The notes under the pieces: generated by a model | Told to the model about the DNA's origin: nothing | Database searches by the model: none | What the model saw: only the letters and a program-made list of their open reading frames with translations | Source of the DNA: Bacteroidota bacterium | GTDB taxonomy: Bacteria; Bacteroidota; Bacteroidia; Bacteroidales; Dysgonomonadaceae | Direction: 5' to 3' | Length of the DNA: 64,000 nucleotides | NCBI GenBank assembly: GCA_023388315.1 | Contig: JAEWGM010000001.1 | Coordinates: 1 to 64,000, forward strand | In this document: piece after piece, positions 43,124 to 50,767 of the stretch | How the letters are laid out: each line of letters starts with the position of its first letter | How positions within the stretch are numbered: position 1 is the stretch's first letter | Made by a program: the position numbers and the translations under genes

Positions 43124-43263
43124 ACTACTGCTAACACGGGTTTTTGCGTCAGACGGGTTGACGTGCAAACTTGGAGCTTTGGGCATCTAATGAACTTTTG
43201 TAATAAATTGAAGCTTTTTGCTACGAAACCCGCCCGAACGCAAAGCCCCAAACCGTTAATAAC
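43124..43263 (+). repeat. attC-like imperfect inverted repeat, site C
   Basis: Left arm TGCTAACACGGGTTTTTGCG...CGGGTT, right arm AACCCGCCCGAACGCAAAG...AACCGTTAATAA. TGCTAAC at 43128-43134 is the exact complement of the GTTAGCA core of sites A and B. Starts 20 bases after the stop. The remaining gap to 43491 holds the gapA promoter only. Confidence 0.6.
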
Positions 43264-43405
43264 AAATCCAATATTTTCAAGGTATAAATAACCCTATTTT
43301 TGTAATTTATTCATCATTGAGTTTACCAAAAGATATTGGCAAATATCGGAGATTGTTATTTTTGAATCAACAGAATATATCTTTCACAGTTTTTACCACG
43401 AATAA

Positions 43406-43437
43406 TTCGTTAAAACAAAAAGATATTTGTAAATTTG
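43406..43437 (+). promoter_or_regulatory. Probable promoter of gapA
   Basis: TTCG (43406-43409, one change from TTTG), 20 nt, TAAATTTG (43430-43437), 54 bases before the start codon. Confidence 0.55.
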
Positions 43438-43491
43438 CACGCTCTTAATAAGGACTATTAGAACATTTTTAACAAATAAATTTTCAGAATT

Positions 43492-44496
43492 ATGATTAAA
43501 GTAGGTATTAACGGATTCGGACGTATCGGACGTTTGGTTTTTCGTGCGGCTCAAACAAGAGACGATATTCAGATTGTAGGTATCAACGACTTGCTCGACT
43601 TGGATTACATCGCGTATATGTTGAAATATGATACCGTTCACGGCCAATTTAAAGGTGATATCGAAATTAAAGACGGTAACCTTGTGGTAAACGGAAACAG
43701 CATTCGCGTTACATCGGAAATGGATCCCAATAACCTGAAATGGAACGAAGTAGATGCCGAATATGTAGTGGAATCTACCGGCCTTTTCTTAACCAAAGAA
43801 AAAGCGCAAGCACACGTTAACGCCGGCGCGAAATATGTGGTTATGTCGGCTCCTTCTAAAGACGACACGCCTATGTTTGTTTGCGGTGTAAACTTAGATA
43901 AATATGAAAAAGGGGTGCAATTTGTTTCAAACGCATCGTGTACAACCAACTGTTTGGCCCCCATCACCAAAGTATTGAACGACAAATTTGGTGTAATTGA
44001 AGGATTGATGACAACCGTTCACGCCACAACCGCTACACAAAAAACCGTTGATGGCCCTTCTAAAAAAGACTGGCGTGGTGGCCGCGCTGCTTCTGCCAAC
44101 ATTATTCCTTCGTCAACCGGCGCTGCAAAAGCCGTTGGAAAAGTAATTCCTGAATTGAACGGAAAACTTACCGGTATGTCTTTCCGCGTTCCCACGTTGA
44201 ACGTTTCTGTGGTTGACCTTACCGTGCGCTTGGAAAAAGAAACTTCGTATGAAGAAGTATGCAAAGCAATGAAAGAAGCTTCCGAAGGCGAATTGAAAGG
44301 CATTTTGGGTTACACCAACGAAGACGTGGTATCGAGCGACTTCATCGGCGACGCACGCACATCCGTTTTCGACGAAAAAGCAGGCATTCAATTGAACGCC
44401 AACTTCGTGAAAGTGGTTAGCTGGTACGATAACGAGTGGGGTTATTCAAACAAAGTGTTGGATTTAATCGCGCATATGAAAAAAGTAAACGGATAA
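43492..44496 (+). CDS. gapA: Glyceraldehyde-3-phosphate dehydrogenase, type I
   Basis: 334 residues, glycolytic. NAD-binding VGINGFGRIGRLVFRAA, catalytic SNASCTTNCLAP, WRGGRAASANIIPSSTGAAKAVG and C-terminal SWYDNEWGYSNKVLDL. Ends with a strong terminator, so it is monocistronic. Confidence 0.98.
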   Translation: MIKVGINGFGRIGRLVFRAAQTRDDIQIVGINDLLDLDYIAYMLKYDTVHGQFKGDIEIKDGNLVVNGNSIRVTSEMDPNNLKWNEVDAEYVVESTGLFLTKEKAQAHVNAGAKYVVMSAPSKDDTPMFVCGVNLDKYEKGVQFVSNASCTTNCLAPITKVLNDKFGVIEGLMTTVHATTATQKTVDGPSKKDWRGGRAASANIIPSSTGAAKAVGKVIPELNGKLTGMSFRVPTLNVSVVDLTVRLEKETSYEEVCKAMKEASEGELKGILGYTNEDVVSSDFIGDARTSVFDEKAGIQLNANFVKVVSWYDNEWGYSNKVLDLIAHMKKVNG

Positions 44497-44520
44497 TCTT
44501 TTATCCACTTAATACAATAC

Positions 44521-44555
44521 AAAAAATGCCTTCTTTTCACAGAAGGCATTTTTTT
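44521..44555 (+). terminator. Terminator of gapA
   Basis: 14-bp perfect stem AAAAAATGCCTTCT / AGAAGGCATTTTTT with a 6-nt loop, seven T at the end; 24 bases after the stop. Confidence 0.95.
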
Positions 44556-44583
44556 GTCGCCACCATTTCGCGCGGGCGAGCAC

Positions 44584-44614
44584 AAAAAAAGACTAAACAA
44601 CGTGTGTTCAGCCT
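44584..44614 (-). terminator. Terminator of the ferredoxin gene
   Basis: On the minus strand AGGCTGAACA / TGTTTAGTCT pairs over 10 bp (two G-U) around CACGT, followed by a run of seven T including the last stem base. Confidence 0.7.
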
Positions 44615-44656
44615 CTTTTCTTTTTCATTCTCTCTCTTTAAGAGTTGATCGGTATG

Positions 44657-44824
44657 TTATGCCGGATGAATTGCTTCGGTGGGACATACCTCTGCACATG
44701 TGCCACAGTCGGTACATGCATCGGGGTCAATCACATAGATATCACCTTCAGAAATTGCGTCAACCGGACATTCATCAATGCACGTTCCGCAAGCAATACA
44801 ATCTTCATTAATTACGTAAGCCAT
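44657..44824 (-). CDS. 2[4Fe-4S] ferredoxin
   Basis: 55 residues, below most ORF cut-offs. Two clusters of the classical pattern: CIACGTCIDECP in the first half and CTDCGTCAEVCP in the second (CxxCxxCxxxCP twice), start MAYVINEDC, end TEAIHPA. Low-potential electron carrier, as in anaerobes using pyruvate:ferredoxin oxidoreductase. A minus-strand TATCTTTG at 44873-44880 is the likely -7 box, and a terminator follows. Confidence 0.96.
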   Translation of the reverse strand: MAYVINEDCIACGTCIDECPVDAISEGDIYVIDPDACTDCGTCAEVCPTEAIHPA

Positions 44825-45167
44825 AATAAATAATAGTTTAGTTAAGTTTATTGATGTTTTTTATTGTGGATGCAAAGATAACGAGTTTTTAAAAATAAAA
44901 AAAATGTTTGTCAAATAGTTTTAGAAATGAACGCTTTGCGTGAGAAAAATAGAATTTCGCCGATTTATAATAAACGAATAACCAAACACTTAAAGACGAA
45001 TAAAAATCGTTATTTTGACTTTTTCTAAATTAAACTTCTGTTTCATCCACGCAGAAGGAATTGCGCAGTAGCAACCCTCGTTTTTACGAAAAGCTGCAAA
45101 CTTGCGCCAAACGGGGAAAAGTTGCATTCCGTGCAGATGTTTTTAATGGAAGTTGATGAAAAAGTTC

Positions 45168-45198
45168 TTTGCTCATAACAAAATAATTCTTACCTTTG
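45168..45198 (+). promoter_or_regulatory. Promoter of rpsP
   Basis: TTTG (45168-45171), exactly 19 nt, TACCTTTG (45191-45198): an ideal match to the Bacteroidetes consensus, 46 bases before the start codon. The 420-base gap 44825-45244 holds this and the ferredoxin promoter; nothing else is recognised. Confidence 0.8.
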
Positions 45199-45244
45199 CA
45201 CCCGCAATTAAAAATTATACAAACTCATTTTAAAGAACTACTAA

Positions 45245-45997
45245 ATGGCAACAAAACTTCGTTTACAAAGAAGAGGACGCAAAAACTATCCCTTCTATCA
45301 AATTATTGTTGCAGATAGCAGAGCTCCACGAGATGGAAAGTACATTGAAAGGATCGGCTCGTACAACCCGAACACGCATCCCGCTACCATCACTTTAGAT
45401 TTCGACAGAGCTTTGTATTGGCTGCAAGTTGGTGCACAACCCACCGATACCGTTCGTAACATTTTATCGGACGAGGGTGTGCTGATGAAAAAACACCTGT
45501 TGGGTGGTGTGGCAAAAGGCGCATTTGATGAAGCCGAAGCCGAAAAAAGATTCGAAGCTTGGAAAAACAATAAATTACAGGCTCTTCAATCAATCAAATC
45601 CAAAGACGACGAAAAGAAACGCGCTGAAGAAAAAGCTCGCTTAGATGCTGAAAAAGAAGTAAATAAAGCGAGAGCCGAAGAATACGCGAAGAAAAAAGCA
45701 GAAGAGGAAGCAGCAAACGCGCCCGCACCTGTCGAAGAAGAAGCGGTAACCGAAGAGGCACCTGCTGAAAAAGAAGCAGCGGCTGAAGCACCCGTAACGG
45801 AAGAAACTCCGGCCGAAGCGCCTGTAGAAGAAGCACCCGCAGAAGCAGAAGAGCCTAAAGTGGAAGAACCCAAAGCTGAGAAAGCAGAGGAGCCAAAAAA
45901 AGAGGAACCCAAAGTGGAAGAACCTGCTGAGGAAAAAGCCGAAGCTCCTGCAGAAGAAGCAAAAGCGGAAGACAAAAAAGAAGAAGCTGCCGAATAA
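45245..45997 (+). CDS. rpsP: 30S ribosomal protein S16 with long acidic C-terminal tail
   Basis: 250 residues. The S16 fold occupies about 1-85 (TKLRLQRRGRKNYPFYQIIVADSRAPRDGKYIERIGSYNP...DRALYWLQVGAQPTDTVRNILSDEGV). A charged helical stretch follows (about 100-155, KKRAEEKARLDAEKEVNKARAEEYAKKKAEEEA), and then a low-complexity tail of Ala, Glu, Pro, Lys and Val to residue 250. Bacteroidetes S16 proteins are commonly extended, but this tail nearly triples the core. The repeated GAAGAA/GCACC codons make the DNA prone to slippage. Confidence 0.95.
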   Translation: MATKLRLQRRGRKNYPFYQIIVADSRAPRDGKYIERIGSYNPNTHPATITLDFDRALYWLQVGAQPTDTVRNILSDEGVLMKKHLLGGVAKGAFDEAEAEKRFEAWKNNKLQALQSIKSKDDEKKRAEEKARLDAEKEVNKARAEEYAKKKAEEEAANAPAPVEEEAVTEEAPAEKEAAAEAPVTEETPAEAPVEEAPAEAEEPKVEEPKAEKAEEPKKEEPKVEEPAEEKAEAPAEEAKAEDKKEEAAE

Positions 45998-46018
45998 GCA
46001 ATTTCAAATTTATCATAT

Positions 46019-46050
46019 AAAAAACCGATGCGTTCCCGCATCGGTTTTTT
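46019..46050 (+). terminator. Terminator of rpsP
   Basis: 14-bp perfect stem AAAAAACCGATGCG / CGCATCGGTTTTTT with a TTCC tetraloop, 21 bases after the stop. Confidence 0.95.
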
Positions 46051-46143
46051 TATTGTATACCGGCTTAAGTAACGTATTTATTTCATTGTTGTCTGATAAA
46101 AAAATAGCTTGAAAGTGTTTTACATTTTCCGGGATTTCTGTTT

Positions 46144-46341
46144 TTAACTTACTAGAAGTTTTCTGTGCATAACCCTCAATTTTATTTGGGGCAGCAAATG
46201 CAGAAGGGAATAAAACGCTGTAGGCGTTTACTTTAAACGGATTGGGAAACTCTTACAGAGTTTAGGAGAAGTAGTTTCGTCATCCCCCAATTAAAATTGG
46301 GGGTTATGCACAGGTTTGTCCTACGGACAAATTTTTAATGG
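46144..46341. repeat. Composite hairpin repeat, copy B (inverted relative to copy A)
   Basis: Hairpins in the order reverse to copy A: AACTT...AAGTT (46146), AAACGC-5 nt-GCGTTT (46213), AAACTCT-TAC-AGAGTTT (46247), CCCCCAATT-AA-AATTGGGGG (46284), TTTGTCC-TAC-GGACAAA (46315). Spacer text (TTTCCCAATCCGTTTAA and GTGCATAACC on the other strand) is also shared with 37955-38118. Confidence 0.88.
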
Positions 46342-46374
46342 ATATTTATTTTCCCCACAAAGTACAGAAAAAAT

Positions 46375-46529
46375 AATAAGGTAATAAGGTTGTTTTTGTG
46401 ATAATACTTTTTCTACTAAGGTCTCTATTAAAGAAATAAGGTTTTGTTTTAAACGGCATAAAACCTTATTTTAAACCCATTAACCTTAGTACCCAATGAT
46501 ACAAAAATCCAAAACCTTATTACCTTATT
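46375..46529. repeat. Triple nested inverted repeat built on TAAGGT
   Basis: Outer arms AATAAGGTAATAAGGTT (46375-46391) and its exact complement (46513-46529); middle arms ACTAAGGT (46415) / ACCTTAGT (46483); inner arms AAATAAGGTTTT (46434) / AAAACCTTATTT (46460). All three share one centre. With the composite repeat it fills the 597-base gap 45998-46593; no gene is seen. Confidence 0.9.
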
Positions 46530-46593
46530 CTATGAGAAAAATAAGAGCTCCTTATACCAATCTCATCTTATTTGAAATAATTACGGAGAATCT

Positions 46594-47001
46594 TTAAACT
46601 TCCTCTCTCAACACATCAATAAAACTTTGCGGCAGCCAAATGTTTTCTACCTCCATCGCTTTCTTAAAGAGCGGCGCCATTTCATCGTCCTGAAATCCGG
46701 CGATACCACACCCCACGCGCGTAACTAAAAACGTGAGTTCCGGATTCTCAATGGCAAACGCGATAAACTCGTCCACATAGGGCTTAATGTCATCCACGCC
46801 GCCATGCATGGTGGGAATACCATACGATTGGCCTTGTAAGCCGCTCCCCTGCCCCCACACGGCGCCAAACTTTTCTTTTGCCGTGCGCGCGGCGCCACCG
46901 CCGTGATGTCCGTCGAGGTTACTTCCGAAAACAAAAATCTCATTGTCGCGTAAATCGGTTATAAAATCGGGGGTTACCCTGTCGTTTTCTGTTTTTTCCA
47001 T
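46594..47001 (-). CDS. A1S_2505-like protein
   Basis: 135 residues from the ATG at 47001. Opens RVTPDFITDLRDNEIFVFGSNLDGHHGGGAARTAKEKFGAVWGQGSGLQGQSYGIPT, the signature of a small family also found in phages (A1S_2505), with a macro-domain-like Gly-rich nucleotide pocket. RVGCGIAGFQDDEMAPLF follows. Function unknown; ADP-ribose or nucleotide binding is a guess from the motifs. The start lies 3 bases past the preceding gene, so the two are probably one operon. The frame extends upstream to 47073 but would overlap that gene. Confidence 0.82.
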   Translation of the reverse strand: MEKTENDRVTPDFITDLRDNEIFVFGSNLDGHHGGGAARTAKEKFGAVWGQGSGLQGQSYGIPTMHGGVDDIKPYVDEFIAFAIENPELTFLVTRVGCGIAGFQDDEMAPLFKKAMEVENIWLPQSFIDVLREEV

Positions 47002-47003
47002 TT

Positions 47004-48383
47004 TCACTCCGTCATATTTGGTTTGTACATATCTTCCGCCGTAATGCCGCACGCTTTCATCATTTGGATGCAATATTCCAACTTCCCAAAATCGGCATCG
47101 GTGTTGTTGGTGCCGAACGTGAATTTAATTCCCGCGTCTTTCGCTTTTTGTATAAACGACTGATTGGGAATCTCATACCGATGATTGATTTCCAGCGCTT
47201 GTCCATTGGCAAGCAGCGCTTCAATCACTTTATTTTGACGCGCATCGGTCCAAAACTCATCGTAACGGTCGTTCATCGCGTCGGGAAGGAACGTTGGGTT
47301 CACATATACGTCCATCGGTTCTTTCATTACTTCCACGATTTTTTCTACAATCAAATCCATATAATCCTGTTCGTCATCAATAAACACCTCTTCGGGAATC
47401 CAGAGGCGGGTTCTGTTGCCTTTACGGTCAACAAACGTCATAGCATCCGTAAAAACATAATCGAACATTTCACGCACTTCGGGCGAAAAAGTCTCGGGCC
47501 ACTCGCGCCCCTCACCCTGCATCGCCTGCACAAAAGGTTGGCCTTTCATACTCTCAAAATATTCAACCACTTGCGTATCGTTGGTAATGGGAAAACCAAT
47601 TCCGCAATTGGGCGCCAGCGCGTAGTTAATGCCATATTTTCGGGATTGCGATTTGGCCAAATCCAACGTAAGGTTTTCTTTTAAATGCACATGATAATCC
47701 AGCACCGGAAAGTTGGCTTGATGCAGTTTGATGATATCGTCGGTTGACTCATCCACAGCATCGGCAAGTTGGCTTTCGATAAGGGAATCATCGGCTTTTA
47801 AACGCTGTATTTCAATGGATTTTATTTCGATTTCGCCCTCCGTGCCCACGATGGCCAATTTTCCGGCGGAAAGAATTTGCCCCGCGTTCTCGGGCGAACG
47901 ATAGGGATTGGCAGGCTCGATGTATTCCACCAGCAACTCATCGTTCACCCACACGCTTATTTTTTTGCCGTGCACGTTAAGACGCATATCGAACCACTCA
48001 TTGTTTTTGGCGATGGACTTGGTGAGATTTCTTACTGCCAAAAGGCTTCCTGTTTTTGTCCACCATTGCGAGGTTTCCAAATCGTTGTTGAGCGCAACGG
48101 CATAGCCTCCGTTTCCGTTATCATCCGTGTGAAACCGAATTTCGCCCTTTCCGTTGCCCACGGTTTTTGCGGTTACCCACAAATCAAAATTCGTGTATTC
48201 GTTTTTAGAAACCATTTTGCCGTTCTGCTCTACCCGAATAAGTGAATCGGAAATATTTACCGCATTATCGGTGAGCCATTTATCGGCATTTCCGTCAAAA
48301 AGATTTTCCTTTTGCTGTACATTCACGCAACTTGTGAGAACAAGGCATCCCACACATATAACAAACAGATTTTTTTTGAACAT
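47004..48383 (-). CDS. Lipoprotein with DUF1080-like and PHP-type hydrolase domains
   Basis: 459 residues, lipoprotein signal ending LTSCVN. Residues about 25-195 form a concanavalin-like DUF1080 sandwich (NLFDGNADKWL...EWFDMRLNVHGKKISVWVNDELLVEY); about 225-459 resemble a PHP/amidohydrolase barrel (NFPVLDYHVHLKEN with HxH, PNCGIGFPI, ALEINHRYEIPNQSF, FTFGTNNTDADFGKLEYC). A metal-dependent hydrolase tethered outside the cytoplasm; substrate unknown, perhaps a carbohydrate. Followed by the porin gene upstream in the same orientation. Confidence 0.85.
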   Translation of the reverse strand: MFKKNLFVICVGCLVLTSCVNVQQKENLFDGNADKWLTDNAVNISDSLIRVEQNGKMVSKNEYTNFDLWVTAKTVGNGKGEIRFHTDDNGNGGYAVALNNDLETSQWWTKTGSLLAVRNLTKSIAKNNEWFDMRLNVHGKKISVWVNDELLVEYIEPANPYRSPENAGQILSAGKLAIVGTEGEIEIKSIEIQRLKADDSLIESQLADAVDESTDDIIKLHQANFPVLDYHVHLKENLTLDLAKSQSRKYGINYALAPNCGIGFPITNDTQVVEYFESMKGQPFVQAMQGEGREWPETFSPEVREMFDYVFTDAMTFVDRKGNRTRLWIPEEVFIDDEQDYMDLIVEKIVEVMKEPMDVYVNPTFLPDAMNDRYDEFWTDARQNKVIEALLANGQALEINHRYEIPNQSFIQKAKDAGIKFTFGTNNTDADFGKLEYCIQMMKACGITAEDMYKPNMTE

Positions 48384-48396
48384 AATTATCTATTGC

Positions 48397-49407
48397 TTAA
48401 AAAGTTAATAACAATTCTACCGTAAATTTATCGGAATCCATCTCTTCATACAGATTCAGGATATCGAGCTGATTTTTGGCAAAATACCACTCATAATCGA
48501 ACCGCAGAACGGATGAAAAATATTTTTTCGTCAACCCAAAGCCAAGCCCCAGCGTCAATCGGCTTACATCAAAACCACTATCATCCAAATGCTTATCAAT
48601 GGCGTCCCAACGCGCGGCAGGTATAATGTGTTTAAAGAAATAAGTTTCTTTCAGCGGGAATGCATACGCGCCTTGCAGATAATACGAGAGCATGGCCTCG
48701 GCGCTGTCGTCTTTGTTATCACGCTTCATAATCTCGGTTTCCACTATCCAATTATCGGCGCCATAACGCAAGTCGGCACCGTAAAACAGATAATGGACTT
48801 TGGGCTCATTCAGATAATCATAAAATTTAAACGTGGAACGCAGCCCTTTCATCCCTCCCAACTCCAACCTGCCGCCATATGAAAGGCGTTCGCGCCAAAC
48901 GGGGTCGTTAATGGTGTTTCCGTTATAAACTCCAAATTCAATGGAAGTGGGTATAATGCCGATTTGAAAATTGTAATCGGCAAGGAAACCGATGTCGCGC
49001 GTGCTCAGAAAATATTTCCCGATAAACGCGCGATTGGCAAACATCATTTTGCCGGGCGAAGTAATATAGGAGTTGAATAACGGAATGCTGCCTTGTCCCA
49101 GTGACACTTTTAGGCCTTCAACGGGATCGAATGACCCGAACAAATCCAACACTTTAAAATTACCGTTATCGCTCAACTCCAATTGTCCGCGATAAGTAAA
49201 AAACTCCACGAGGTGCCCGCTGACACCGATTCTTGAATTTCGCACGGAAAACCTTGATGTATTGGTTTCGGAAGCGTACTCAAATTTGTTTTTCATTGTT
49301 CCATCCACTTTAAATGTGGGGTATCGCACAGAATCGGTAGTCTCCTGCGCCGATAGAAAAGCGGAACACAAGCATAAAAATGCAAGGAAATAATTTCTTA
49401 CTGACAT
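48397..49407 (-). CDS. Porin O/P-like outer-membrane channel
   Basis: 336 residues from the ATG at 49407, which opens a signal peptide (NYFLAFLCLCSAFLSAQ). Alternating beta strands follow, with porin O/P features (NSRIGVSGHLVEFFTYRGQLELSDNGNFKVLDLFGSFDPVEGLKVSLGQ; MFANRAFIGKYF; final LTLGLGFGLTKKYFSSVLRFDYEWYF). Such porins often serve phosphate or pyrophosphate uptake, but no phosphate genes are adjacent. Its start overlaps the alkyltransferase stop by 10 bases. Confidence 0.83.
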   Translation of the reverse strand: MSVRNYFLAFLCLCSAFLSAQETTDSVRYPTFKVDGTMKNKFEYASETNTSRFSVRNSRIGVSGHLVEFFTYRGQLELSDNGNFKVLDLFGSFDPVEGLKVSLGQGSIPLFNSYITSPGKMMFANRAFIGKYFLSTRDIGFLADYNFQIGIIPTSIEFGVYNGNTINDPVWRERLSYGGRLELGGMKGLRSTFKFYDYLNEPKVHYLFYGADLRYGADNWIVETEIMKRDNKDDSAEAMLSYYLQGAYAFPLKETYFFKHIIPAARWDAIDKHLDDSGFDVSRLTLGLGFGLTKKYFSSVLRFDYEWYFAKNQLDILNLYEEMDSDKFTVELLLTF

Positions 49408-49937
49408 ATTTTTCTTTCTTTTTCCAACATTAATTTTTTCAATTCCAATCCCCAGAAATAGCCGCCTAAAGCGCCATCGGAGCGAATGACCCGATGACAA
49501 GGAACGATGTATGAAACCGGGTTATCGCCCACGGCAGACCCAACGGCCCGAACGGCTTTAGGGTTATTCACTGCTTTGGCAACGGCTTGATAGGATGTGC
49601 ATTTTCCCAAAGGAATTTCCAAGAGTGCTTTCCACACGTTCATCTGAAAATCTGTTCCTGAAATGTGAAGTGGAAGTTCCGCGACATCTTCATTTCTTAT
49701 AAATCGCAGCGCCTTTTGATGGAATTCGCTTTGCTGTTCGATGAAATGAGCGTGTGGATATTTCTCTGTCATAGCATTTGTCATGTTCTCTTTCTCACCG
49801 AAGCCCACGTAACAAATTCCTTTATTTGTTGACGCCACCAAGCACGGGCCATAATTGGTTTCGTAAAAGAAATAGTGGATGGGTAGATCTTTTATTTCTT
49901 TTTTGTTTAGAGGAATGATATGTATGATATTGTTCAT
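49398..49937 (-). CDS. ogt: Methylated-DNA-[protein]-cysteine S-methyltransferase
   Basis: 179 residues. The acceptor site reads SYIVPCHRVIRSDGALGGYFWG (PCHRV), preceded by the HTH region FQMNVWKALLEIPLGKCTSYQAVAKAVNNPKAVRAVGSAVGDNP. Suicide repair of O6-alkylguanine. No Ada regulatory domain. Overlaps the porin gene by 10 bases, an unexpected functional pairing. Confidence 0.95.
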   Translation of the reverse strand: MNNIIHIIPLNKKEIKDLPIHYFFYETNYGPCLVASTNKGICYVGFGEKENMTNAMTEKYPHAHFIEQQSEFHQKALRFIRNEDVAELPLHISGTDFQMNVWKALLEIPLGKCTSYQAVAKAVNNPKAVRAVGSAVGDNPVSYIVPCHRVIRSDGALGGYFWGLELKKLMLEKERKICQ

Positions 49938-50016
49938 AATTGTTGTTTTTTTATGTCACAGATAGCATGAATGTAAAGTCTCAAAAGTGTGACGCACTTT
50001 CTTTGTGTCATTTTGA

Positions 50017-50087
50017 TCCGCCGTTTGGCGGAGAAAAATCTATTTTGTTATAATTTCAGATACTTCATTACTCCGCCAACTGGCGGA
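50017..50087. repeat. Pair of TCCGCC palindromes
   Basis: TCCGCC-GTTT-GGCGGA (50017-50032) and TCCGCC-AACT-GGCGGA (50072-50087). The loops (GTTT and AACT) are near-complements, so the two units are in opposite orientation, as in BIME-type REP pairs. Nothing else is seen in 49938-50180. Confidence 0.82.
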
Positions 50088-50180
50088 TCCATTCAGTATG
50101 ACAATCTAATACTATAATTTATTTTTGAGACATTCAGCCTCTTGTGAAAATACCACCCATTCGGGTGAATAGATTTGCTA

Positions 50181-50222
50181 CATTATTCGTGTCCCATTCG
50201 TGCCATTCGTGGCAATATTCTA
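50181..50222. repeat. 42-bp direct repeat, left copy
   Basis: Identical except for one base to 50726-50767. Built from CATTCGTG-type units. It lies 2 bases past the stop of the GxxExxY gene. Confidence 0.92.
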
Positions 50223-50224
50223 TT

Positions 50225-50602
50225 TCACAAGATCAAGCGCTTATATTCTAATCTTTCACGCGCAAAGTTCACCAATAATCCTAGTTTGTTTTCTGATACT
50301 TTTAAATAATTGATAGTTTGCGCAATATGTTCGTTAGTTAATGCAGAAACACATTTTATTTCTAAAATAATTTTATCTAAAACCACAAAGTCTGCATAAA
50401 AAGAATGTGGCAGCATCTTACCTCTAAAAACAACGTTGTACCCACGTTCACGCTCATAAGTAATTCCATTTTCTTGCATAAGTACTTCTAAAGCATCTTT
50501 ATAAACAACTTCAGAAAATCCGTGCCCCAATTCGTTATGAATTTCCATACAAAGCCCGATAATGGAATAGGATTCGTTTTTATAAATAACGCCTGCATTC
50601 AT
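50225..50602 (-). CDS. GxxExxY family protein
   Basis: 125 residues from the ATG at 50602. Family motif GHGFSEVVY (GxxExxY) after YSIIGLCMEIHNELGHG; a PD-(D/E)XK-like core follows (YADFVVLDKIILEIKCVSALTNEHIAQTINYLKVSENKLGLLVNFA), suggesting a nuclease fold. Function unknown. In Bacteroidetes these genes are, as I recall, commonly flanked by short CGTG-rich repeats, and that is the case here: a 42-bp direct repeat on each side and a further CATTCGTG stretch (about 50612-50645) just before the start. Confidence 0.88.
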   Translation of the reverse strand: MNAGVIYKNESYSIIGLCMEIHNELGHGFSEVVYKDALEVLMQENGITYERERGYNVVFRGKMLPHSFYADFVVLDKIILEIKCVSALTNEHIAQTINYLKVSENKLGLLVNFARERLEYKRLIL

Positions 50603-50725
50603 TTTGTTTTTGTTTGAGCCACGAATGACACGAATAAACACGAATGAAAAATTGATAAATCAATTTTTATTGTTTTTGATTCAAAGTATTCGCATATACT
50701 TTAAGATAAGGAAATGTTTTATACT

Positions 50726-50767
50726 CATTATTCGTGTCCCATTCGTGCCATTCATGGCAATATTCTA
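50726..50767. repeat. 42-bp direct repeat, right copy
   Basis: Matches the left copy at 50181-50222 with one mismatch (CGTGG to CATGG). Its last three bases (CTA) are the TAG stop of the ApbE gene on the minus strand. Confidence 0.92.

Noticed and set aside
44825..45167. Possible small RNA or riboswitch before rpsP
   Set aside because: Only weak local hairpins; no recognisable riboswitch consensus and a normal promoter sits close to rpsP.
46375..46529. Possible CRISPR array (repeated TAAGGT motifs)
   Set aside because: The repeats are inverted and nested, not direct and evenly spaced; no cas gene is present anywhere in the window.
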